This document shows, piece by piece, positions 45,413 through 54,315 of a stretch of 64,000 bases of DNA; the first letter of the stretch is position 1; every line of letters begins with the position of its first letter. This DNA comes from Paramesorhizobium sp049065735 (GTDB lineage: Bacteria > Pseudomonadota > Alphaproteobacteria > Rhizobiales > Rhizobiaceae), in assembly GCF_049065735.1 (NCBI RefSeq), contig NZ_JBAKHD010000007.1:119671-183670 (forward strand). Direction: 5' to 3'. The notes beneath the pieces are model-generated. The model was given only the letters and a program-made list of their open reading frames with translations. It had not been told where the DNA came from and did no database searches. Position numbers and translations under genes: made by a program.

Positions 45413-46857
45413 CGGGCAATTCCTCCTTCCCCACGTTCCGGGATATGATTCTGATCGAAGATGACCCGGCCTTGTTCGCTGTGACCTGCGAACGCACGGG
45501 GATTCCCTATTGGGCGCTGATACGCAATGTCGTGTTCCGCGCCATGATGAGCGACTTCTTTTATGACGCGCCGATACCACCCGCCGGCGCCTCTCGTCGC
45601 GTTTCTGCGAAAGCTATCGTCACTCTTGCCAAAGGAACGGCCCATAATATCCGCTCCAGAGCTTCCGTTCCTGATGGCATCTGCATCATGGCATCCGGCA
45701 TGGGCTTGCAGATCCGAAACGGCCGCTGGTTCAACCGGCTTTGCGATCATTTCGCATTGGCGGCGCCTGCAGAAACACTCGTAATCGAAGAGGGATTTCG
45801 CTGGAACTGGCCATTCCCCCGCGTGTTTGAACAGGTAGCATTCCATGCCCCGTATCAGGTGGCCGGTGAGCTTTCAGGGCGCGTCCTGGCGAGGTCCAGC
45901 CATCGCAAAAAAGCAGCTGAGATTATCGCGATTGCGGCGAGGCGTGCCAAGGAGCAGATCGGCTGGTCGCCGCCGCAGAGCCGAATAGCGCAAATCGAGA
46001 AAACTCTGGCGCGCCGCGCGGCAGCAGCGCCGTTCATGTATTCGATGTATCGTCAGATGCTGCGCGCCACGGGCGCGAAGCTTCTCCTGAAAGAGGAGGG
46101 CTGCTACAGCCGGTCGGCGGTAACAGTGGCCGCAGCGCGTTCCCTGGGCATCCATGTCGCGGAATACCAGCATGGAATGATATCATCGGGGCATGATTCT
46201 TACAATTTTGCTCCAGCGGCAATAGCGAACGAGGCGCTTCGTCGCTGCCTTCCGGACACGCTCCTTTGCTATGGCGACTGGTGGGCCGAGCAAGTCAACG
46301 CGCCGGTGGAGAAGATATCCATCGGCAACCCGCACCGGGAAGATGTACTCACCCATATCAGCCAGCCGGCGCGCAAAGAGACGTTTCTCGTCATCGGCAA
46401 CGGCATAGAGACCCAGCGCTATATGGGGCTGGCGGTGAAGCTGGCGGAAGGGCTGGGAGGTACCGGCGTCAAAGTCGTATTTCGTCCCCATCCGTTTGAA
46501 CGAGCCAGCGTCGCGGAAACCGCGCACCTTTATCCTACAGTCGAGATTGACACGCGTGCCGATATCTATCAATCACTCGCCGATGCCAGGTTCGTGATCA
46601 GCGAAGTGTCGACTGCATTGTTCGAAGCTGTTGGCCTGGCTGATTGCATATTCGTATGGGATACGCCGAAGTCGAGGTCCGGTTTGCCGAACCATCCATT
46701 TATCGATGTAGCCGATGCTGAAGATATTATCCGTCGCGTATGTGGGAACGATGTTTCGGGCAATAAATGTGATGAAGACGCGATATGGGCTAAAAATTGG
46801 CGAGAGAATTATCGCTCGTTTCTGACAAGACAGGGTGTAGCCGTCCATGGTCGCTGA
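45409..46857 (+). CDS. Putative GT-B glycosyltransferase / capsule transferase, function unknown
   Basis: A 482-aa soluble protein. Its C-terminal half has FRPHPFERASVAETAHL and later EVSTALFEAVGLADCIFVWD, the pattern of GT-B enzymes related to CDP-glycerol transferases and capsule/sialyl-type transferases (a phosphate/nucleotide-binding RPHP loop followed by S-[ST]-x-x-EA). The N-terminal half, with IQNGRWFNRL-like text and EYQHGMISSGHD, is not recognised. The ATG overlaps the flippase stop. Donor and acceptor unknown. Confidence 0.6.
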   Translation: MTGNSSFPTFRDMILIEDDPALFAVTCERTGIPYWALIRNVVFRAMMSDFFYDAPIPPAGASRRVSAKAIVTLAKGTAHNIRSRASVPDGICIMASGMGLQIRNGRWFNRLCDHFALAAPAETLVIEEGFRWNWPFPRVFEQVAFHAPYQVAGELSGRVLARSSHRKKAAEIIAIAARRAKEQIGWSPPQSRIAQIEKTLARRAAAAPFMYSMYRQMLRATGAKLLLKEEGCYSRSAVTVAAARSLGIHVAEYQHGMISSGHDSYNFAPAAIANEALRRCLPDTLLCYGDWWAEQVNAPVEKISIGNPHREDVLTHISQPARKETFLVIGNGIETQRYMGLAVKLAEGLGGTGVKVVFRPHPFERASVAETAHLYPTVEIDTRADIYQSLADARFVISEVSTALFEAVGLADCIFVWDTPKSRSGLPNHPFIDVADAEDIIRRVCGNDVSGNKCDEDAIWAKNWRENYRSFLTRQGVAVHGR

Positions 46858-47473
46858 ACTGATAACCATCGTCGATTACGGCACGAGCAACCTTGGCTCG
46901 ATGCGCAACATGCTGAAAAAAATCGGCGTTCGCAGCGAGATCGCCTCTACGCCGGAAGCTGTTTTGTCGGCGGGGAAGATCATAATCCCCGGTGTCGGTG
47001 CTTTCGATGCCGGCATGCGGAAGCTCCAGCAATCCGGATTGATTGAAGCGCTGAATCACAAGGCCCTCGTAGAGAAGGTGCCGATTCTTGGTGTCTGTCT
47101 TGGCATGCAGCTCATGACCGAGGGAAGTGAGGAAGGCGAACTCCCCGGTCTTGGCTGGGTGTCCGCCCGCACCGTGCGCTTCGATCAAAAATCCAATCCG
47201 AGCCTGCGGGTTCCCCATATGGGCTGGAACCTGGTGCGAGCCGTGAAGGATGCGCCTCTTGCCAATGGCGCAAAAGAGGACGCTCGCTTCTATTTTGCCC
47301 ATTCCTATTTCGTCAGCCCCGGCAATCGCGATGACGTGGTGCTTGAAGCCACTTATGGAAACCAGAATTTCGCCGCGGCATTTCAGAAAGACAACATCAT
47401 GGGAGCCCAGTTCCACCCGGAGAAAAGCCACCGCTACGGGATCGCCTTCCTCCGTAATTTTGTGGAGCTTTGA
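46847..47473 (+). CDS. hisH: Glutamine amidotransferase subunit, HisH2-like (surface-sugar amidination)
   Basis: A 208-aa class I glutamine amidotransferase: VDYGTSNLGSMRNML at the N-terminus, catalytic Cys in GVCLGMQLM (about residue 83), His-x-Glu in AQFHPEKSHRYG. It supplies ammonia. Position beside hisF2 and a WbpG-like gene rather than other his genes indicates the polysaccharide paralogue. It overlaps the preceding gene by 11 bases. Confidence 0.87.
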   Translation: MVAELITIVDYGTSNLGSMRNMLKKIGVRSEIASTPEAVLSAGKIIIPGVGAFDAGMRKLQQSGLIEALNHKALVEKVPILGVCLGMQLMTEGSEEGELPGLGWVSARTVRFDQKSNPSLRVPHMGWNLVRAVKDAPLANGAKEDARFYFAHSYFVSPGNRDDVVLEATYGNQNFAAAFQKDNIMGAQFHPEKSHRYGIAFLRNFVEL

Positions 47474-47476
47474 TAG

Positions 47477-48253
47477 ATGTTGCTGCCGCGTGTAATACCG
47501 ACGCTTCTGCTGAAAGGCAGCGGACTGGTCAAGACCGTCCAGTTCAAGAACCCCACCTATATCGGCGATCCGATCAACGCCATTAAGATATTCAACGACA
47601 AGGGCGTCGATGAGCTCGTCCTTCTCGACATCACCGCCAGCCAGGAAAAACGCGAACCCTCATTCGAGATAATCGCGAAGATAGCCGATGAATGCTTTAT
47701 GCCGCTCGCCTATGGGGGAGGGGTCACCTCCATCGAGCAGGTCAAGCGGATCTTCGGCATTGGCATCGAGAAGGTGGTTATCAACTCCGCTGCCCTGACC
47801 AATCCGCAGCTCATTACCGATATAGCGAGAGAGTTCGGAAGCCAGGCAGTCGTCGTCGCCATCGATGTGCGCCGGAAGCTCTTCGGACGATATGAAGTGG
47901 TGACCGCGCGTGGCGCAAAGGGCACGGGTCTCGATCCCCAGGCCTATGCGCGGCAATGTGAGCAAGCGGGCGCAGGAGAAATTCTGCTGACCGCGGTTGA
48001 CCGGGACGGCACGATGACGGGGTACGACCACGCCCTGATCGCATCGGTTTCAAAGCAGTTATCGATACCTTTGATCGCATCTGGCGGTGCGAAGGATCTC
48101 GCCGACTTTGCTGAAGCCGTCAATAAGTCCGGCGCGGCCGCCGTGGCCGGCGGCGCGATCTTCGTGTTTCAGGGAAAGCATCGCGGCGTGCTGATCACCT
48201 ATCCAGACCAAAACGCATTGTTCCAGAGCTTCAACGCATCGGGCATATCTTAG
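47477..48253 (+). CDS. hisF: HisF2-like cyclase-family partner (surface-sugar amidination)
   Basis: A 258-aa HisF-type beta/alpha barrel. The N-terminus reads RVIPTLLLKGSGLVKTVQF; the catalytic Asp of true HisF at position 11 (CLDVKDG) is Leu here. The second catalytic Asp is present in VVVAIDVRRK. Phosphate loops ASGGAKDLADF and AVAGGAIFVF remain. This fits a HisF paralogue that passes ammonia to a WbpG-like enzyme and no longer makes imidazole glycerol phosphate. ATG 47477, 3 bases after hisH. Confidence 0.87.
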   Translation: MLLPRVIPTLLLKGSGLVKTVQFKNPTYIGDPINAIKIFNDKGVDELVLLDITASQEKREPSFEIIAKIADECFMPLAYGGGVTSIEQVKRIFGIGIEKVVINSAALTNPQLITDIAREFGSQAVVVAIDVRRKLFGRYEVVTARGAKGTGLDPQAYARQCEQAGAGEILLTAVDRDGTMTGYDHALIASVSKQLSIPLIASGGAKDLADFAEAVNKSGAAAVAGGAIFVFQGKHRGVLITYPDQNALFQSFNASGIS

Positions 48254-48273
48254 GGGTAAAGGAGTTCGTACCA

Positions 48274-49383
48274 GTGACAGCGCCATATAGAATATGCGTC
48301 CGTTGCGTCATGGATACCAGCGAGCCGCATATCGAATTCGATGAGCACGGCGTATGCAACCATTGCAAGCTGCATGAGGAGCGGGTTGCGCTTGCGCCTT
48401 TCTCCAAGCCCGATGCAGAAGCGCGTCTGGACCAGGTCATTGCCCAAATAAAGGCGGACGCCAAAGGTGACTATGATAGCATTGTCGGTCTCAGCGGCGG
48501 TGTCGATAGCTCTTATGTCGCTTACCAGGCGGTGAAGCGCGGTTTGCGTCCGTTGGCGGTTCATTTCGACAATGGCTGGAATAGCGAGCTTGCCGTCACG
48601 AATATCGAGAGGATGGTCAAGCGGCTGGGTCTGGATCTGGTGACCTATGTCATCGACTGGGATGAATTCCGGGACATCCAGCGGTCGTTCTTCCGCGCGG
48701 GCGTGATCGATATCGAAATGGTGACTGATCACGCGATCTTCGCGGCTATGTTCGGAATAGCCAAGAAGCATAAGATCAAGACGATCCTGTCGGGCACGAA
48801 TGCCGCCACCGAATCCATCATGCCTGCCTCCTGGGCACATTTTAAGTTCGATCTGCGGAATCTAAAGGCGATACACGGCCGCTTCGGAAGTGTACCGATT
48901 TCCAACTATCCTACGATCAGTATTTGGAAGATGGCCTGGTATTACTATGTCCATGGTCCTAAAGCCGTCAGCCTTCTCAACTACATTCCGTATCGCAAGG
49001 ATGAAGCGATGGCGGTCCTGGAAAAGGAGCTTGGCTGGGCTTATTATGGCGGAAAGCACTATGAGTCCGTCTTCACCAAGTTCTACCAAGCCTACATCCT
49101 TCCCCGGAAATTCGGTGTAGACAAACGAAGAATCCACCTTTCCGACCTGATCATGAACGGAGAGGTCACGCGGGAAGAAGCGTTGGCAGAGCTCAGCCGC
49201 CCCCTGCTGGAAGCGCAGGAGGCAGAGGAATTGCGGGAATATGTATGCAAGAAGCTCGGCTTCTCTGAGGCCGAATTTCAGGAATATATGACAGCGCCGC
49301 CAGTGAGCCATTTTGACTTTCCTTCCTATGCGAAACTGGCAAATTCGCTCGTCGCGATTCACAGGCGTAAGAGATATCAATAG
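48274..49383 (+). CDS. wbpG: N-acetyl sugar amidotransferase (WbpG-like)
   Basis: A 369-aa ATP-pyrophosphatase (PP-loop) enzyme. N-terminal Cys pairs CVRCVMDTSEPHI and CNHCKLHEE (about residues 9-35, likely Zn), PP-loop IVGLSGGVDSSYVAYQ (about 68-83). With HisH2/HisF2 it converts a 3-acetamido to a 3-acetamidino group, as for UDP-ManNAc(3NAmA)A in Pseudomonas aeruginosa O5. It starts at GTG 48274 with AAGGAG upstream. Confidence 0.87.
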   Translation: MTAPYRICVRCVMDTSEPHIEFDEHGVCNHCKLHEERVALAPFSKPDAEARLDQVIAQIKADAKGDYDSIVGLSGGVDSSYVAYQAVKRGLRPLAVHFDNGWNSELAVTNIERMVKRLGLDLVTYVIDWDEFRDIQRSFFRAGVIDIEMVTDHAIFAAMFGIAKKHKIKTILSGTNAATESIMPASWAHFKFDLRNLKAIHGRFGSVPISNYPTISIWKMAWYYYVHGPKAVSLLNYIPYRKDEAMAVLEKELGWAYYGGKHYESVFTKFYQAYILPRKFGVDKRRIHLSDLIMNGEVTREEALAELSRPLLEAQEAEELREYVCKKLGFSEAEFQEYMTAPPVSHFDFPSYAKLANSLVAIHRRKRYQ

Positions 49384-50591
49384 TGCGTATCCTCGAACGG
49401 AAGTCGGCTCCGACCGCCGTAAATTTATTTCTCCCCTATCTCCCACCCTATCCAGGCGCTGGTTCGATCCGCGCCCTATCCTTCGTGAATGGGCTGGTGG
49501 CGGAGTCTCGCCGGCGCGGTCTGGAGATAAAAATTCGCGTGTTCACGGCGACGCGCAATCCGACTCCCATCGACGGCGCCGAAGTGCATCAGCTCAAATT
49601 CACGGCGCCTGAAAACAATCTGTCCTTTGCGAGACGGCTCTGGGGAGAGTTGCTGCTGGGGGGAGGAGCGGCCTACGAGATCCTGCAAAAGGGCCGAAAC
49701 ACCGACATATTGCTGGCGTCGTCACCACCCTTTATCCCGAGCTTGATGCTGGGGTTGCTCGTGTCGGCTTTCCGTCGGCGCTATGTGCTCGATATCAGGG
49801 ATTTATATCCTCTGGTTTATGCCGACGCCAAACTGATCTCGAAAGACTCGCTTTTATACCGCTGGTTGGAGAAACTGGAGCACGCTTGGCTGGGCCGCGC
49901 CTCTCTTGTTTTCGGTGCGACTGGAGGGTTGGCAAGACATATACGTGCGACCGGGACGAAAGCGCGGGTTGAGACATTATACAACGGCTTTCCCGAGAAG
50001 CTTCGTGAGATCAGGACGGCCAAGAGAGAACGCTTTACAGCCTGTTTCCATGGCATCCTCGGGCAATTTCAAGATATAGAAGGTCTGGTAGAGGTCGCCA
50101 AGCGGCTGCTTCCCCATGGTATCGACGTTGTTGTCGTCGGATACGGTGCCAAAGAGAAAATTCTGACGGGCGCAATACCGGCGAACCTGCAATTTCTCGG
50201 GCGGCAAAGCTTTGAGGACACGATGAAAATCGTTTCCTCCTGCCATATTGGTTTATGTCTGCGCCGTGACGGCGAGATATCCCGAGATGCGTTTCCTGTA
50301 AAAGTCTGGGAATATGTCGGCCTCGGGCTGCCGGCCGTTGTCACGCCTTTTTGCGAGGCGGGCGAGTTTCTTGAGAGTAGGGAATGCGGGGTTCAGTTCG
50401 AAACCGGCGATCTCGATAAGCTTGTCCAGTGGATTGTTTCCATGAGAGACAATCCCGCGCAATATCGCGCGCATGTGGAAGCCTGCCATGCAGTTGGCAC
50501 TGAATTCACCAGGGAAAGTGTCGGGATTGCAGCTGCGCGTATAATTCTGGATGGGCATTTCGAGCAGGGGCTCCACACGCTCTCCCGTTAA
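49383..50591 (+). CDS. GT4-type glycosyltransferase (WbuB-like)
   Basis: A 402-aa GT-B glycosyltransferase. N-terminal acceptor lobe with LPPYPGAGSIRALSFVNGL (glycine-rich loop), a middle YVLDIRDLYPLVYADA as in WbuB/WbpT-like enzymes, and a donor lobe with LGQFQDIEGLVEVAKRL and FPVKVWEYVGLGLPAVVTP (E-x7-E-like). It starts at a GTG that shares one base with the wbpG stop. It probably transfers the acetamidino or another acetamido sugar onto the lipid-linked unit. Confidence 0.8.
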   Translation: MRILERKSAPTAVNLFLPYLPPYPGAGSIRALSFVNGLVAESRRRGLEIKIRVFTATRNPTPIDGAEVHQLKFTAPENNLSFARRLWGELLLGGGAAYEILQKGRNTDILLASSPPFIPSLMLGLLVSAFRRRYVLDIRDLYPLVYADAKLISKDSLLYRWLEKLEHAWLGRASLVFGATGGLARHIRATGTKARVETLYNGFPEKLREIRTAKRERFTACFHGILGQFQDIEGLVEVAKRLLPHGIDVVVVGYGAKEKILTGAIPANLQFLGRQSFEDTMKIVSSCHIGLCLRRDGEISRDAFPVKVWEYVGLGLPAVVTPFCEAGEFLESRECGVQFETGDLDKLVQWIVSMRDNPAQYRAHVEACHAVGTEFTRESVGIAAARIILDGHFEQGLHTLSR

Positions 50592-50597
50592 GCCTCG

Positions 50598-52583
50598 TCA
50601 TTTCCCACCGCGTTTGGGCGTGCCCGATGTCACCAATTGCCGCGTGAAGCGGTAGAGGAACCAGACAATCGCGAAGAACAGGACGACGCCTGCGATCAGC
50701 GCAGGCTCGGCAAAGCTGTCGCCCACCAGAGCGAGCGGCGTATCCTTTCCCGAGCCGGCGACGATGCCGGCGAAAACGACGCCCCACAGGCTCTCGCCGA
50801 CAATCAGTCCGGTTGCGGTAAGCACGCCCATGCGGCTGGCAAACTCGGCATTCGCCTGACCGGATGCCCAGCGTTCATAGAACCAGCCCAGCACCGCGCC
50901 GATGACGGTGGGCAGGATCACGCTCATCGGCAGGTAGATTCCCATGCCTACGCCGAGCGGCGGCAGGCGCAGCCGGCGCGTGTAGCCCAAGGCCTCGTCC
51001 AGGATCACGAAGCCCACCCCGGCGACAGCGCCCCAGCCGATCATCGTCCAGTCGAGATTGCCCCCGAGGACGCCCTTGGCAAGCGCGGAAATCAGCGCCG
51101 CCTGCGGTGCGGGAAGCGCATCGGGCCCAGCGCCCGGCGCACCGGCAAAGCCGAACGCAGTGTTGAGGAGATCGAGCACCGGGGGAATGATGAGCGATCC
51201 GAACACGACGCCAATGACCAGCGCAAGCTGCTGTTTCCAGGGCGTTGCGCCGACGAGCTGGCCAGTCTTCAGGTCCTGAAGATTGTCATTCGAAATGGAG
51301 GCGATGCCGAAGACGATGCTGGTGACGATCAGCGCATAGGCGATGAGCGCGCCTGTGGTATCGGCATTCTGGTGCCACCCGAACAGGCCGGCAAGCATGA
51401 GCGAAGCGGCGACGACGGAGAGAATGCCGACACCTGAAATTGGGGAGTTTGACGACCCGATCAGCCCCGCCATGTAGCCGCACACGGCAGCGATGATGAG
51501 GCCGATGACCAGCACGAAGGCCAGAGTGCCGGCGATGAGAATGATCTCCGAGCCCGCGAGCGGGCCGCTTGAGATGACGCTCCATAATAGGACGGTAATC
51601 GGCACAAGCATGGCCAGGCTGCCGATGAAGACGAGCGAAATCGGCAGATCGCGTTCCTCGATCGCCATGCTCTTTCCCGCCTGGCGAGCCCGGCTTGCGG
51701 CCATCGCAGAGCGAATGCCGCCCAGAACAGGCGAGGCGATGCGCAGCAGCGTCCAGACGGCGGCGACGCCGATGACACCCGCGCCGAAGAACCTGACGTC
51801 AGCGCTGAAAATATTGTTCGCCCATGCTTCCGCACCGCCGGCCATTGGATGGTATGCCGTCAGAACCGGGAGCAGAACCCACCAGCCGACGACGAGGCCC
51901 AGGAACATCGCCATGCCGACGGAAAGGCCGACAAGATGCCCGACCCCAAGCAGCGCCAGGGACAGGGAGCTGGAGATTCCAGTCGCGCCCGCGCCCGCAC
52001 GAAACCAGACCGCCGCTTCGCCCACGACCAGCCGGGTCTGCGTCAGGATGGCGAAGGCGGTGGAGGCCACCGCGCTCCATACCAGCGCGGAAAGCCCCTT
52101 GCGGCTTTCCTCCGCCCCCTCGCGCGAGCCGGAGCCGACCTGCAGCACTTCGGCAGCGGCACGTCCCTCGGGGTAGGGGAGCGGCGCCTCGATGACGAGC
52201 GCGCGCCGCAGCGGCACGGAGAAGAGCACGCCAAGGACGCCTCCGGTACAGGTGATCGCCGCCGTGGTCCAATAGGGGAAGCCCTGCCACAGCCCGATAA
52301 TGACGAGACCCGGCAGCACGAAAATAATCGAGGAAAGACAGCCCGCCGCGCTCGCGACGGTCTGGACGATATTATTTTCCAGAATGGTGGAATCCTTGAA
52401 CCCGCGAAGGATCGCCATCGAGATCACGGCTGCGGGAATGGATGTGGCGAAGGTCAGGCCGACCTTGAGACCCAAATAGACATTGGCTGCGGTAAAGAGA
52501 AGCGTGATTATTCCACCCAGCAGCACGCCACGCAGCGTGAATTCAGCCACCGTTCCCCTTTGTACTTTCCTGCCGCCTGCCAT
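50598..52583 (-). CDS. OPT-family oligopeptide (or metal-chelate) transporter
   Basis: A 661-aa protein of many membrane segments, starting FTLRGVLLGGIITLLFTAANVYLGLKVGLTFATSIPAAVISM, the hallmark of prokaryotic OPT transporters, and with LKTGQLVGATPWKQQLALVIGV and LPPLGVGMGIYLPMSVILPTVIGAVLG. Substrates are likely small peptides or metallophore complexes, driven by protons. ATG 52583 has GAAGGCG upstream; 52610 has no site. It is convergent with the polysaccharide operon (7 bases apart) and apparently unrelated to it. Confidence 0.85.
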   Translation of the reverse strand: MAGGRKVQRGTVAEFTLRGVLLGGIITLLFTAANVYLGLKVGLTFATSIPAAVISMAILRGFKDSTILENNIVQTVASAAGCLSSIIFVLPGLVIIGLWQGFPYWTTAAITCTGGVLGVLFSVPLRRALVIEAPLPYPEGRAAAEVLQVGSGSREGAEESRKGLSALVWSAVASTAFAILTQTRLVVGEAAVWFRAGAGATGISSSLSLALLGVGHLVGLSVGMAMFLGLVVGWWVLLPVLTAYHPMAGGAEAWANNIFSADVRFFGAGVIGVAAVWTLLRIASPVLGGIRSAMAASRARQAGKSMAIEERDLPISLVFIGSLAMLVPITVLLWSVISSGPLAGSEIILIAGTLAFVLVIGLIIAAVCGYMAGLIGSSNSPISGVGILSVVAASLMLAGLFGWHQNADTTGALIAYALIVTSIVFGIASISNDNLQDLKTGQLVGATPWKQQLALVIGVVFGSLIIPPVLDLLNTAFGFAGAPGAGPDALPAPQAALISALAKGVLGGNLDWTMIGWGAVAGVGFVILDEALGYTRRLRLPPLGVGMGIYLPMSVILPTVIGAVLGWFYERWASGQANAEFASRMGVLTATGLIVGESLWGVVFAGIVAGSGKDTPLALVGDSFAEPALIAGVVLFFAIVWFLYRFTRQLVTSGTPKRGGK

Positions 52584-52824
52584 CTTACGCCTTCGCTCAA
52601 TAGAACACATTCTTTATATGCGTGCATGCAACAGCGTAACGTGCAATACACTTTTGCGTAAACAGATGGAAGTATTGGTGCGTCGAGGGTATTGCAGTCC
52701 TTTCGAAGTTAAATGGCTCCCGAATTTTCCGAAGCAAGAGGGTGATTATTAAATAGTTCGTCAGTTTTCCGTAAAGTTGTCTGAAGTACGCATGTTTTGC
52801 GCGGATTAGTCAGGCTGGTCTTAG

Positions 52825-53760
52825 TTAGCACTGAAGCGTTAGCCGTACATCGACGGTCCGCGCCGTCTGACAGCTGACTCCTTCCGTCACTTCCCAGGCC
52901 AAAAACGGCATCAGTCCAACACGCATCTTCGGGATTGGAAAGCTGGCGTAGCCTTTATATTCAGTTTTATAGACCCGGCCCATCGGACGGCCTTGGATAT
53001 CCGGAAGTTGGACCGAAATGCTGGAAAACCACTCGCCGGTACCTGAAGCATCGCTGTTCCAGATGGGGAAGCCTATGAGATCCTTCAGCGCCACTTCCCA
53101 GTCCGGCGGCACCGGCGGCAAGACATAACGCGTTTGACTGTCCGGGTCGCTTCTGTCAGCGCTTGTTAAATACCATTTATAAAGTGTTTGCTTGCTCGGC
53201 AGCGCTTCTCCGCGGATCGGAGCCGGGGGCTTGTCATTCGACCAGACACGCACTGCTCCGGCTCGCAATATGCATGGCTTTGAGCCATGGTTCAGCACAC
53301 CAAAGAAGGCGTGCGTCTGCATCATGCCTGGCGAGGCGATAGCGACCTGCCGCACTTCGAGCTGCCTGGCTGCGCAGTAGAGAATCCGGCCCGCCGCTGC
53401 GGTGGCCTCCGTTTCGACCGGCGCGTTGATCCCGGCAAGAGAGGCGCGGAGTTGCTCGGCCCGTTCACCATATACGGTCACGAGGCAGGCGAAATTATCC
53501 CTGCATTTCGCGCGCCGCTGCAACCATTCATGCTGGCTGACGGCCAAATCCGCCCGCCGCTTGCCAGACAGCTGTTTGCGGAGGCGAGCGTAAAGGCCCG
53601 CGAGTTGGTCGTCAGTGCTCGAAAGGCCGGCACCGGCGCAAATAGCGCGCTCATCCGGCGCGCTTGCTCTAGCACAATTAAAACTCGCCGCATCGGCTTG
53701 CCCCACCCCAAGGGAGACAAGGAGGCAGGAAGCCGCCAGTAATGAAAAAGCCAGTTTCAT
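52825..53760 (-). CDS. Secreted protein with LprI/DUF1311 (lysozyme-inhibitor-like) domain
   Basis: A 311-aa protein. Signal peptide MKLAFSLLAASCLLVSLGVGQADA; then a DUF1311/LprI domain at about residues 28-90: Cys pairs FNCARA, RAICAG, KCRDNFAC, and SSTDDQLAGLYARL with SQHEWLQRRAKC. The C-terminal 190 residues, with further cysteines, are not recognised. ATG 53760 gives a clean signal peptide but a weak ribosome site; ATG 53805 (GGGGA upstream) would add 15 residues. Some relatives inhibit host lysozyme; that role is inferred. Confidence 0.7.
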   Translation of the reverse strand: MKLAFSLLAASCLLVSLGVGQADAASFNCARASAPDERAICAGAGLSSTDDQLAGLYARLRKQLSGKRRADLAVSQHEWLQRRAKCRDNFACLVTVYGERAEQLRASLAGINAPVETEATAAAGRILYCAARQLEVRQVAIASPGMMQTHAFFGVLNHGSKPCILRAGAVRVWSNDKPPAPIRGEALPSKQTLYKWYLTSADRSDPDSQTRYVLPPVPPDWEVALKDLIGFPIWNSDASGTGEWFSSISVQLPDIQGRPMGRVYKTEYKGYASFPIPKMRVGLMPFLAWEVTEGVSCQTARTVDVRLTLQC

Positions 53761-54315
53761 ATTGGGTACAAATGGAGCAAGCGAACTGCCGGATAGCCGT
53801 TTCATTGCAGTCCCCGGTTTGGCAGACAGCCGTTCGACACCCCGCTGCAAAAATTAGCAAGGCCAAGACCGGCCAATTGCGACAAAATAATACGCGTCGC
53901 TGTTTCTTTCAATGAAGTTGATGTAAAGAGTAGCTTTGGACGTTAATTATTTATTTAAGTTTATAAATGAAGGTAATTTAATATCTATATCGTTCTCTCA
54001 AATCACGAATAGCCTTTGCGCAAGTCTCGGCGCCGGGAGCAAGAGCGGCGGGACCTTCCGACGAGCCGGCCCGCTCCTTCGCCGGCAGCCAATAGGTTAG
54101 ATAACGCAGAACACCCGGATAAAGCCCGCTTCACGGAAAGCACTTTACCGTGATTAAGGCCCAATATGCGGCCATATTGCCCAATTGTTACAAGCTTGAA
54201 TGTTTTTCGACACGAATCCGCCAGTTAGCTGGCTTATGTGCCCCCGCCCAAAGCACTGATTGCCCGTATCGCTGCGCAATCCCGTGCTGTCCAAGGTGCA
54301 AGGTGGGTTTGTTGA
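53761..54315. promoter_or_regulatory. Divergent promoter region upstream of wecB, with a palindrome
   Basis: AT-rich stretch 53930-53995, then GC-rich. The palindrome CAATATG-CGGC-CATATTG lies at 54163-54180 and an imperfect one TCACGGAAAG/CTTTACCGTGA at 54132-54154. Either could be an operator for the wecB-nfrA operon. No gene with a ribosome site is seen. Confidence 0.4.
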
